DNA of 64,000 nucleotides. Origin: Novosphingobium sediminis. Its GTDB lineage: Bacteria; Pseudomonadota; Alphaproteobacteria; Sphingomonadales; Sphingomonadaceae. The translations under genes and the position numbers were made by a program. Numbering within the stretch: the first letter of the stretch is position 1; every line of letters starts with the position of its first letter. Location of the stretch: assembly GCF_007991615.1 (NCBI RefSeq), contig NZ_BJYR01000015.1, positions 94,101 through 158,100 of the forward strand, written 5' to 3'. Below the pieces are notes generated by a model that did no database searches, was not told the DNA's origin, and saw nothing but the letters and a program-made list of their open reading frames with translations. Of the stretch, positions 49,601-57,332 are shown piece by piece.

Positions 49601-50721
49601 CGCATCATGTCGTCGCGTGAAGTGATCACATACAGGTGATCCGGCCTTGCCTTTTCCAGAAGGCGCGGCAGCTGCGTGGTCCAGGCTTCGGACCCGCCGC
49701 GCAGGCTATACTGACCCCAGGGGTCTTCGATATAGTATAAGGTGGGTCCGGTATCGACCAACTTGCGTGTGCTGGCCGGGTTGTCGTCGGGCCCTACCGT
49801 CACGATCTCCAGTGTTCCGTCACGGTCTCGGGCAAGCTCGCACAGCTTGAGGGCTGCCTGCGTCTTGCCCGTACCCGATGGGCCCCGGATGACGATCGCG
49901 CTGCGCTGTTCGAGCAGCTTGATCATCTGATCGAAGTTCGACGGCGGCACGAAGAGTTCAAGGCTGGCGGAACTCGCAAGAAAACCACCATGCTTTCTTA
50001 CCGTGCCCAGCAAGTCCTGACGGGTCCAGATGCCGGGGGTCGAGGCGCGTATGCGCCGCTTCGCTTCTCCGCGGAGATCGAGCAGCAAGTCGTTTTGTCT
50101 TGCCTTGGGGACGTGCAGCAAGTCAGACATTAGATCGCGCAGATCGGCCGCGAGTTGCTTTTCGGTCAGACTGCCCCAGATCGCGACCCTGCCTTCGGGT
50201 CTGCTCTTCAGTGTCGACTTGAGGGTCGATGGAAAGGCGCTCTTGTCGGAAGGCTCTTCAAAGTCATTGACCAGAAGGTCGCGGGCGACGCCTTTCGCAT
50301 CTGCGCTGGTGACAAGAAGATAGCGCGTCTCCGGATCGTCGAGATGGTGAAGCGCGGGCCGTCGCGCCTTGCCATGCTGGAGCAGCGCACGAAAATCTTC
50401 GATCGACCAAGGTTCCCCGCTTCGCCGCTTGACCTGGATGACGAGCTTATAGCCACCCGCCACGACCGCGCTCGGCTCGACACGCCCCGGCACGTTCGGT
50501 GCGAGGTCCGCTTCGAGGTCTTCCTCATTCGCGGGTTCGAGGATGAGCCGACTGGCCGCCTTCGTGATCAGAAGAAGTCGCAATGCCGCCAGGATCGACA
50601 CGTCGACCTGGTAGTCATAGCCTGCCTGCGCTGCGGCAGCGCCCGTAAGTGAGGTCTTTTTGTCTGGCAACCTTGTCTTCCCGCTTCTTCCCGACTGTTC
50701 AGCTTTAGTTCGCTTCATCAT
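46672..50721 (-). CDS. Large STAND-like NTPase with N-terminal Cap4/DUF4297-like nuclease domain
   Basis: 1,349 residues from ATG 50721. N-terminal domain (about 25-215) has the PDDEXK-like layout of Cap4 (DUF4297) nucleases: GYDYQVDVSILAALRLLL, an acidic ILEPANEEDLEAD stretch, then LVIQVKRRSGEPW (QxK). P-loop NTPase next: Walker A GPSGTGKTQ (280-288), Walker B-like LYYIEDPWG (328-336), and further STAND-type blocks (YVITSRDD). The remaining 700 residues are helical, HEAT-like repeats (about 650-1330), the expected sensor. This nuclease-STAND-repeat plan is that of Avs/nSTAND antiviral proteins. Subfamily not determinable by eye. No frameshift seen. Confidence 0.82.
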   Translation of the reverse strand: MMKRTKAEQSGRSGKTRLPDKKTSLTGAAAAQAGYDYQVDVSILAALRLLLITKAASRLILEPANEEDLEADLAPNVPGRVEPSAVVAGGYKLVIQVKRRSGEPWSIEDFRALLQHGKARRPALHHLDDPETRYLLVTSADAKGVARDLLVNDFEEPSDKSAFPSTLKSTLKSRPEGRVAIWGSLTEKQLAADLRDLMSDLLHVPKARQNDLLLDLRGEAKRRIRASTPGIWTRQDLLGTVRKHGGFLASSASLELFVPPSNFDQMIKLLEQRSAIVIRGPSGTGKTQAALKLCELARDRDGTLEIVTVGPDDNPASTRKLVDTGPTLYYIEDPWGQYSLRGGSEAWTTQLPRLLEKARPDHLYVITSRDDMMRTADVGAGLDHWSIELDGDQYSDGPLIAIHDNRMDQLPAHLQAKAFAFRTDALQAFETPLEIDLYFKELQKGPAEGEADHAFFRRLREAAHREAVQNEVGKYLSKIDSAGLSAIVWALLAARSQFDRAHLTALQRTLRRIAPALGDELNKVVDRLVATRHLRQPARTVAFAHPSVKEGFEAFLQATWPRSEAALEVLIAALTKLGGSYSEWGLETAARAFQVTRAFSKQIEGLDPPFYIDPDAQAAIDAWLDDGLIDEKSDFSPLLELSIDVGSSRSVPSEVARWLLLGVQRGASVFLKNWKPPTYSDAWYDRIAADPLAAQVAARFVRDALPWEQGCFGRGFPQKLDRIAPGLAHAYCEAAQKMVGSGFESNADTVAVGAVRDLAAFAPIVEAALDDLTSIRRYFVQEGAEEWRAIQDGERDHAVEEGHQSNHEGDGYTSGVFVDAYIAQLRREGLWRNIAAHCRVDELLHAWARDIATSTERAEILELRELMRLSQGKLSEHQTWWAARENWYPELAADLRARLMADTAESQLRSELVRTAVLCAPDMLIEAINALSQMPAAQLRLVVDVWEARGGLGAKGRSAKLKQISDRISPGLGEIADALGFRKRPAKGVGGTALAHILSTVGSLSAPALKSLVPVIVASGGDAAEAVTRWLIVADDNDDARAAAEAAVVIGNEHLMDLALHHERADARRVALIALAKEHATPLPDALLRLANDPGSRVRRALVAILKTRPHPDHLVALRSLIHDTWSDNDAYHHEPESHPIAREAIEALANYDDLPVDLGRELLDVADRSPDRLVSQDALIVAAHAFGSDIRAKIWEMVLMPVSRWIRLDALDALVDAEFVEPEIVAQVTAPLLLKLPAVLAVPAAVLLCNHAAPGQAVSVFERVASSNNRRALLLVGAATLAPNHPLEADQILDLLEPGHPARGLLSAPAPLPTSVLDDLGKIRLRRAVRERLGDRLIDPPLPETGSS

Positions 50722-51184
50722 CGTCAAATGCGGGCAAAATCGTGTGCGGCGCAAGGCTCGATAAACGCAGGATGACCCAAATTGTCCTTGCCCCTATTAT
50801 TGGACCGACTCAACGTCCGGGAGAGAGGTTTCGAACAGTGCCCCGCTGGCTTCTCGCGACAGTGCTTCGGTCTAGGGCGCTGCATCTGGCCCCGCCGGTC
50901 TGGCGAGCAGAGGATCAGCGCCTCGCAGTAACCGACCGCGCAAACGACAGGTCTTTCCAGAAGCCGACATTTGGCCATGCGACGGGAATGACGGTTTTGT
51001 CCCATGGGCTGGCGGCAGCATCCGACCACAGCCGGCCGTTTGCCGACGGGGCCATCAAAGGCAGATTCGGCCAGAAGCTGCCGTTCCGGAATCGACAACA
51101 AAGCTGCCGTAAGGCCGACGTTGCAGCCATCTTCATGAGGACGGACGGACAAGTCTGGCGTTAGGATTTCCAGGCGTCTGCCAT
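50722..51184. other. Gene-free stretch with degenerate repeats
   Basis: 460 bases between the STAND gene start and the DUF6151 stop. It contains repeated CCGACGTT/GCTGCCGT-like words (for example AAGCTGCCGTTC at 51075-51086 and further copies at about 51030 and 51105) that look like decayed copies of a dispersed intergenic element. The STAND promoter must lie near 50722-50850. No gene seen. Confidence 0.5.
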
Positions 51185-51781
51185 TCATGCTTCAATTTCG
51201 GCGCGTTCAGATGGCGATAGGCGCTTGGGACTGACGATCGGCCTGAGTGATCGCGGCTCGAACAACTCGGCGCGTCGAAAGTCACCGGATAACAGGTCCT
51301 TCCACATCCCGACGATGAAGCGCGCCATTATGCTGTTTCTGGACACGGTCCGAAAGCTCCTTTGCACCGTCGCAACATCGTCGACGAAGGTGTGCCCGCG
51401 CGGCTTGCCGATTGCTTCGCCCCGACGCTCAGGGTCCAAGGTGGCGACGTGGGTTGTGACGAAGGGGTACCAGCCGGAATGAACTGTGTGAAATAGCGGC
51501 GTCGGGCAGCATTGCGCGTACCAGCGCAGCATGGGTTTTTGGGTCAGATGAACGCAGGCGAGCTCTGATTTCCCCGTGGTGATCACCATGCGTGAAACCC
51601 GGGTCAGGAACAGTTGCACACCGTCGATGACCGCAGGCGCTTGCGCACGGTTACAGAAGCGCAGGAAGGCAAGGCAATCCGAACAGTGGCAAACCAGATG
51701 GTCTCCGGTCAACGTGGCGACGTCCCGGAGAAGCCCCGTCACGCCACCGCATTGGCATTTGAACGAAAGATCATCCGTCAT
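51185..51781 (-). CDS. DUF6151 (GFA-like zinc) protein
   Basis: 198 residues from ATG 51781 (MTDDLSFKCQCGGVTG). Zinc-type cysteines CQCG (9-11) and CHCSDCLAF (31-36) are those of GFA-like proteins, and the later pattern (LACVHLTQKPMLRWYAQCCPTPL) matches the DUF6151 branch. Function unknown; glutathione-dependent formaldehyde activation is the name-giving but doubtful activity of the wider family. 65 bases from the CPBP gene, same strand. Confidence 0.78.
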   Translation of the reverse strand: MTDDLSFKCQCGGVTGLLRDVATLTGDHLVCHCSDCLAFLRFCNRAQAPAVIDGVQLFLTRVSRMVITTGKSELACVHLTQKPMLRWYAQCCPTPLFHTVHSGWYPFVTTHVATLDPERRGEAIGKPRGHTFVDDVATVQRSFRTVSRNSIMARFIVGMWKDLLSGDFRRAELFEPRSLRPIVSPKRLSPSERAEIEA

Positions 51782-51846
51782 CGCGCTAACGATAACGGCG
51801 AACAGCTCGACCGTCAGCCAAAAATGGGGCGCATTGCTTCCTGTGG

Positions 51847-52635
51847 TCAGCCGCAGATGTCTGCCTTGTCGACCGCAACTTGGCGTTGCTTGATGGCCAT
51901 CGGCAGCAGGCCGAGGATGGCTATGGATGCTACTATGTTGAGGCTGGCACCCAGGTGGGACACCGAATTCCAACCACCGTGGGCGATAGCGACCGCAATG
52001 GCCGAACCCGAGCGATCGCGAAGAAGTGTTGCGTAAGCGGCCAGGACGAGGGTGGCGACAGTGAACTCCGCGAGCTCGGGCACGCCGACGTGCGTGCCGG
52101 TGACCCCGAGCAGCAGCATGGGCCAATGCCACACGCTCCAGACGATCCCCACGGCGACACTGGAACGCCAGAGTCCAAGATCGCGCCAGAGGTGGTAAAG
52201 GTATCCACGCCAGGCCGGCTCTTCGGAAAACAGGGCTAGCAAGATGCAGAACGGCAGCAATGCCCAAGCACCCGGGATATATCGAGCTTGCGGGATGTCG
52301 CCGAGCGCGGCCAGGGCTGCCCGCCAGTTATCGGCCACTAGCAAGTCTTGCCCGGCGATCGCGAGGTTAGCCGCAGCGGCAATCACGCCCAATGCTAGCG
52401 GCGTAAGCAAAGCCACCAACCACCAAACGTTGGGACGAAACTGCAGCCCCAGAGCTTCGAGACGGCGTCCCGGTTCGAAGATCATCGCGCAGATGACGGC
52501 CGATAACACAGGGCCTAACAAGAACAGCAGTGGCGCCAGAGTGATCGAATAGCCCCACAACCGGGGGACCAGTGCCAGCCAGCTGATGGCAAATGTGAGC
52601 CCGAGGAAAACGCAACTCTTCGTAGCAATCGACAT
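51847..52635 (-). CDS. CPBP-family intramembrane metalloprotease
   Basis: 262 residues from ATG 52635 with a strong GGGTGAG ribosome site. About eight hydrophobic segments. CPBP motifs: SEEPAWRGYLY (Glu138, Glu139, Arg143), SVWHWPM (His170) and HGGWN (His219, Asn223), the complete Abi/CAAX-protease site. Family members process membrane proteins or protect against bacteriocins and phage in some hosts. Role here unknown; the company of defence genes is suggestive only. Confidence 0.88.
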   Translation of the reverse strand: MSIATKSCVFLGLTFAISWLALVPRLWGYSITLAPLLFLLGPVLSAVICAMIFEPGRRLEALGLQFRPNVWWLVALLTPLALGVIAAAANLAIAGQDLLVADNWRAALAALGDIPQARYIPGAWALLPFCILLALFSEEPAWRGYLYHLWRDLGLWRSSVAVGIVWSVWHWPMLLLGVTGTHVGVPELAEFTVATLVLAAYATLLRDRSGSAIAVAIAHGGWNSVSHLGASLNIVASIAILGLLPMAIKQRQVAVDKADICG

Positions 52636-53094
52636 TCTCACCCCCGCCAACAAGCATGTCTGTTCGTGATTGTGTTTCAGACAAATGCAAAACACAATTC
52701 AGTCGTAGAACCTGGTTCGATAACATCAGCGGTTGCGATGATTGGTGAAGCGGAATTCGCTTCCGGCTGCAGCCGACCACGGTCGGTCGTTCAGATCATC
52801 CACCGCGAACGTCTGCTCCTGACATAAGCTGCAGATGGGACGTCCACGAGCGGACCGGCGCCTATCCAGCACTTCAGATTACCTGCGATGTCTGACTGTG
52901 AGTGGTTAGCTGTCCGACCACTCTTGGCGGGGGACGGCGGTCTTGTCCGATCGGCGCGGCCGGAAGAAACGTGGCGCCCGCACCGGAAACCCCTCAAGGT
53001 AAAAAATGGGGAGGGCACAGCCACATCCCGTGACGTTCCTACCGCATCGTGATATCGTCACGCTCGGCACAAGCGAAAAGGACGGAAAAAGGCG
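52636..53094. other. Divergent intergenic region upstream of ietAS
   Basis: About 460 bases without a gene. GCGAACGTCTG at 52805-52815 also occurs at 46553-46563, and short palindromes such as CGACCACGGTCG are present, in line with decayed dispersed repeats. The promoters of the CPBP gene and of ietAS must be here. Confidence 0.5.
53048..53062 (+). promoter_or_regulatory. Palindrome upstream of ietA, possible operator
   Basis: CGTGA-TATCG-TCACG is a 5+5 inverted repeat about 32 bases before the TTG start of ietA. Operator role is only a suggestion from position and symmetry. Confidence 0.3.
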
Positions 53095-54102
53095 TTGGCG
53101 AGAAGCGATCTTCTCCTGTCGATCGTGCGGGCGGGGGCAGCCGGCGATCAGGCCGCGTTGCGATCATCGGTCGAGGCCGTGGTCGCCGACGAACGGAACA
53201 AGAATCACAATGTCTTGGCCGACCGGCTTCAGCGCGCCTTGAATACGGTGGCGGTCACGTCGCCGGTACGTACGGTCCCGAGCAGCCATGCCGGGCGGGA
53301 CACCATCCTTGAAACTGAGCCGCGCCAGCGGCTCGAAGACCTGATCCTCCCGCTGCCGGTGACGCATCAGGTCGGGCAATTGGTCGAGGAGCAGCACCGT
53401 GCCGACCTGCTGCGCGCCCACGGCATGCAGCCTCGCCATCGAGTGCTCCTGTCCGGCCCCCCCGGCAACGGCAAGACATCGATCGCCGAGGCGATCGCGG
53501 AAGCACTCGCCGTTCAATTCTTCACCGTGCGCTATGACGCGCTGGTCGGCTCCTATCTTGGTGAAACCAACACGCGGCTCGCGCGACTGTTCGACTATGC
53601 CCGTACCGTGCCCTGTGTGCTGTTCTTCGATGAATTTGATTCGATCGGCAAGGAGCGCGGCGATATCCATGAAACGGGGGAGATCAAGCGCGTCGTCTCC
53701 TTCCTCCTCATGCAGATCGATCAGTTGCCCAGCTATGTCGTGACGGTCGCGGCGACTAATCACGCCGAATTGCTCGACCGTGCCGTCTGGCGCCGTTTCC
53801 AGCTCCGCCTGTCGCTGCCGCAGCCGTCGCGCGATGCGCTGGCGACCTTCCTCGACCGGCAATTCGCCCTTTGGCCCGACAATCCGAGGATACGCCCTGA
53901 AACCGTGGCGACGAAACTCGGTTCGATCAGCTTTGCTGAAGCACTGGAGTTCTGCCAGACAATCCGGCGACAGCATATTCTTTCACTTGGCGCGCGCAGC
54001 ATTCGCGATATCCTTCGGGAACAGATAGAGTTCTGGGCGACACGGGTGAGGATAGACGAATTAGATGCCGCACGATCCGAACAAACCGTTCCTTCGTCTT
54101 AA
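53095..54102 (+). CDS. ietA: AAA+ ATPase of an ietAS-type defence pair
   Basis: 335 residues from a TTG start (GGACGGAAAAAGG before it). N-terminal helical part (1-85), then a classical AAA module: Walker A GPPGNGKT (121-128), pore-loop region YDALVGSYLGET, Walker B VLFFDEFDS (175-183), sensor 1 ATNH, arginine fingers RAVWRRF. FtsH/Cdc48-like central-domain sequence. The adjacent subtilase overlaps by 38 bases. Pairs of this kind (IetA-IetS) were named from plasmid incompatibility in Agrobacterium and later listed as antiphage systems; assignment is from memory of that pair, not a search. Confidence 0.82.
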   Translation: MARSDLLLSIVRAGAAGDQAALRSSVEAVVADERNKNHNVLADRLQRALNTVAVTSPVRTVPSSHAGRDTILETEPRQRLEDLILPLPVTHQVGQLVEEQHRADLLRAHGMQPRHRVLLSGPPGNGKTSIAEAIAEALAVQFFTVRYDALVGSYLGETNTRLARLFDYARTVPCVLFFDEFDSIGKERGDIHETGEIKRVVSFLLMQIDQLPSYVVTVAATNHAELLDRAVWRRFQLRLSLPQPSRDALATFLDRQFALWPDNPRIRPETVATKLGSISFAEALEFCQTIRRQHILSLGARSIRDILREQIEFWATRVRIDELDAARSEQTVPSS

Positions 54103-56590
54103 CGATCCCAAAGTCGCCCCCCGTCGACGCGCTGGTGGGGGCGGCGGCCAGAAACGCTCCTTCAGCCGGACCGACCAAATCGCCGTCCATGGCCCGGTGT
54201 TTCGCAACCTGCGCAACGTCCTCGACGCCGACAATCCTGCGCTCGCGCTCCATGCCGATCCCAATGCGCTCGCACCCGAGCGCCTGCTGGTGCTGGAAGT
54301 CACCGGCTCCATCCAGAATTTCGCGGGCGCGGTCGCCCGCATAACGGGCCTGGAATTTGCCGGCGAGGAAGAGCTTGCCGCCGACGAGTTCGACAAGGAT
54401 CCCGAATTCTACATGCTCGTGCCGCAACTCGCCGCGCTGCGCGAGATCGTGTCGCTTTGGGAAGGATGGGAAAGGACCGGCACAGTTCCTCATGGCTACG
54501 GCCCGTGGCGCGACCTGTTCTTCCACCTCAAGGCGATCCGTCCCTGGGGTCCGGGTGACCGCGTGTCGCCTCAGAACCGCGCCTATTTCGAGGCGGTGGT
54601 GGACGGCGCGCCCGACGATTTTCCCATCCGCGTCGAAATAGAACTGGTCTTCCGTCAAGCCGCGGCGGCCCGCGCCGCGATCGAACGGACGATCACCGCA
54701 GCGATAGCGGTGGCAGGCGGTGCCGTGATCCACCGCGCCGCACATCCCGCCTTCGCGTATCACGCTGTGCTCGCTGACATTCCCGCCCGCGAAATCCGGC
54801 GCATCGCGGCGCTCGATCCCCATTCGCTCGCCGGTGCCGATCCTGTCGCGGCGATCGTGCCGCAAAGCGTCGGCGCACCAATCGACACCGGCGATAACGA
54901 CGCCCTGACCGCCGTGCCGCCCGCACCGGGTGAGGCGGAGCCGATCGCCGCCGTCTTCGATGCGGTGCCGCTCCAGGCGCATCCGCTGCTTGCCGGACGG
55001 CTCGTGGTTGACGATCCCGCCGATCTCGAAGCCAGAGCGGTCGGCGCGCGCATCCATGGCACCGCCATGGCGTCGCTTGTGGTGCATGGTGACCTCAACG
55101 ATCCGCCATCACCGATCAGCCGACGCATCTATTTCCGCCCCGTCATGTATGCGCCTGCCTTCGGCGACGAACTGTTCGACGACGACCGGCTCGTGATCGA
55201 CGTGGTCGTCGAGGCAGTGATGCGGATGCGGGCGGGCGGCGGATCGCAGGTCTTCATCGTCAATCTCTCGCTGGGCGACCGGACCCGCCCGTTCGCGGGC
55301 AAAATTTCTACCTGGGGCCGCGCGCTCGACCATCTGTCCTACGGCTACGGCATCCTCTTCCTGGTCAGCGCCGGCAATATCTGCGAACCGATCGCGGTGG
55401 CGGGCTATGCCAATGAAGCAGCCTTCCACGCCGCGCCCCCGCTTGATCGCAATCAGGCGGTCTTGCGCGGGCTCGACGGCCTAAAAGCCGATCGGCGACT
55501 GCTCGCCCCGGCCGACAGCCTCAACGCGCTGACCATCGGGGCCTGGCATCGCGATGCCGTCGCCGTGCCGTTCGCCGGAGTCAGTCCTTTCATGCCCTAT
55601 TCCGGTCAGGAGATGCCCAATCTTTCCTCGCGGCTGGGATTGGGCCATCGTCGCAGCACCAAACCCGACATATTGGTCGCGGGCGGTCGCCAGCCCGCGC
55701 GCTTCGATCCGCTGGCGGCGCCCCTAGCCCTGCACAGCCATCCCAATCCCAGCCGCTTCTGGGGGCTGAAGGTCGCCGCCCCTGACAGTGACGCGGCCAC
55801 CGGCACCCATTTCACGATCGGCACCAGCGGCGCGAATGCTCTCGCCACCCACACCGCGCATCGCATCTTCGACGGGCTGGAACGCGCCTATCCGCAACTG
55901 ATCGGACCGATGCCGTTCGCCGAGCGCGCCGCGCTTATCAAGGCCATGCTTGTGCATTGCGCCTCTTGGCGTGATGCCGAACAGTTCATCCGGCCCATCG
56001 TCGATCCCCACGGCACGATGCATCATGAGCATTGGCGCCGCGAGGTCTGCCGCCATCTCGGCTATGGTTTCATGGCCCCCGACGATGCTGTCGCCTGTGC
56101 CGATGATCGCGCGACTTTGTGGGCGACGGGTAGCCTCGGTCCCGAAGCCGCGGTTGCCTTCGACGTGCCGGTTCCTGCATTGCTAGGCGCGCAGGCGGAT
56201 CATCGCGAAGTGCGCGTCACGCTGGCTTGGATGGCGCCGGTCCGGCCCGGGCATCTTGCTTATCGTGCGGTCAAGCTCAAAATCGCCGCGTTGGGACAGG
56301 ACGCGCTGGACAGTGTCGGCGTCGCCACCACTACGGGGCAACCATCGAACAGCCAGTCCGAGGGCGGCACCATCGTCCATCGCCGCTGGTGCGCTGCGAA
56401 GATCGGCGATCTTGCCGGTGGCCCCACCATTCCGCTCCAAATTCAGCGGGAAAAGGATCAGGGATTACCAATCGACGAGCCGGTGCCCTTCGGCCTCGCC
56501 GTCACGATCGAAATGCCCGGCGCGGCCCAGATCTATGCGCAAGTCCGCAACCAGATCCTGCTCCAGCCGCAAGTGCCGATCGCAGTGTGA
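54065..56590 (+). CDS. ietS: Subtilisin-like S8 protease of an ietAS-type defence pair
   Basis: 841 residues. The first 280 residues are an N-terminal region without known motif, with the acidic EEELAADEFDKDPE stretch. The peptidase S8 domain (about 290-620) has the full triad: Asp299 (AAVFDAVP), His331 (RIHGTAMAS), Ser588 (GTSGANA), and the oxyanion Asn438 (VSAGN). The C-terminal 220 residues form a beta-rich domain typical of IetS-like proteins. No signal peptide, so it acts in the cytosol, presumably gated by the ATPase. All catalytic residues are present. Confidence 0.83.
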   Translation: MPHDPNKPFLRLNDPKVAPRRRAGGGGGQKRSFSRTDQIAVHGPVFRNLRNVLDADNPALALHADPNALAPERLLVLEVTGSIQNFAGAVARITGLEFAGEEELAADEFDKDPEFYMLVPQLAALREIVSLWEGWERTGTVPHGYGPWRDLFFHLKAIRPWGPGDRVSPQNRAYFEAVVDGAPDDFPIRVEIELVFRQAAAARAAIERTITAAIAVAGGAVIHRAAHPAFAYHAVLADIPAREIRRIAALDPHSLAGADPVAAIVPQSVGAPIDTGDNDALTAVPPAPGEAEPIAAVFDAVPLQAHPLLAGRLVVDDPADLEARAVGARIHGTAMASLVVHGDLNDPPSPISRRIYFRPVMYAPAFGDELFDDDRLVIDVVVEAVMRMRAGGGSQVFIVNLSLGDRTRPFAGKISTWGRALDHLSYGYGILFLVSAGNICEPIAVAGYANEAAFHAAPPLDRNQAVLRGLDGLKADRRLLAPADSLNALTIGAWHRDAVAVPFAGVSPFMPYSGQEMPNLSSRLGLGHRRSTKPDILVAGGRQPARFDPLAAPLALHSHPNPSRFWGLKVAAPDSDAATGTHFTIGTSGANALATHTAHRIFDGLERAYPQLIGPMPFAERAALIKAMLVHCASWRDAEQFIRPIVDPHGTMHHEHWRREVCRHLGYGFMAPDDAVACADDRATLWATGSLGPEAAVAFDVPVPALLGAQADHREVRVTLAWMAPVRPGHLAYRAVKLKIAALGQDALDSVGVATTTGQPSNSQSEGGTIVHRRWCAAKIGDLAGGPTIPLQIQREKDQGLPIDEPVPFGLAVTIEMPGAAQIYAQVRNQILLQPQVPIAV

Positions 56591-57332
56591 TCCCTTGATA
56601 CCGCCTCATATCTTCGCAGCCTGGCGCAATGCGCAGACATTGGCCTCGCCACAGTGATTTTTCATCGGGCACGGTAGAGGCCGGATTTGTCCCACTTACG
56701 TGGCGCTGATGCCCGCTTTACCTATCGGCAATCCGAAAGTCGCCTGACCGTAACCGGCCCAGTTGCCCTCGCTGTGCGTGGCCAGTCCGGCGACCGCTGG
56801 GTGTCGGGTATTAGCGAAGCACCTGCCGCTGAACACGTCGCGCGCGAATGGCAGCAAAGTCCCACGAAGCGGCGTTCCGCTACCGGCAGCACGCGACCAG
56901 CTCAAGACATTCAGCGTCGTTGATGTGAACGGCGGCTGTTGCTGAAATCCGCCATTCGGGTCGCGCAAACCAGCCGGTTTCCTATGCACCTCAACTGTAG
57001 CCATTCGGCATTAAATTAAAAGGTACCGAAAGCGGTCATCGGTGCACGCTCTCGCGGGGCGACATTGATTGAACGCTCGGAGGCGTGGGTTTGCTCTCCC
57101 TCATGACCGAGAGCTTTGTGCCGACCCCGAGCACAGTAGCGAGCCTGATCCCTCCGAGCAGCGTCCAGGTGTGGAAGGTGCCTGAGATCTACGGCGCCTC
57201 CGTGCGGGTCGCGGCATCGTTACGCGAGGCTTTCGGTCGGCTTCGAATTCCGCCAATTTTTTCGATCCTTACCATCGATCCGTTCGAACTTTCGACTGCG
57301 GCCCCGGCGGACAGGCCCTCGCACGGTGTCTC
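56591..57332. other. Gene-free stretch between ietS and the CHAT gene
   Basis: About 740 bases without a supported gene. A plus-strand open frame (57085-57375) lacks a ribosome site and overlaps the CHAT stop antisense; I do not accept it. The first 350 bases carry short repeated words such as CCGACCA/GGCCAGT and look like decayed repeat DNA. Confidence 0.5.

Noticed and set aside
45853..50721. Type II CBASS reading of the JAB and Cap4-like genes
   Set aside because: No CD-NTase and no E1/E2 gene is present; the Cap4-like domain is fused to a STAND NTPase instead of a SAVED domain.
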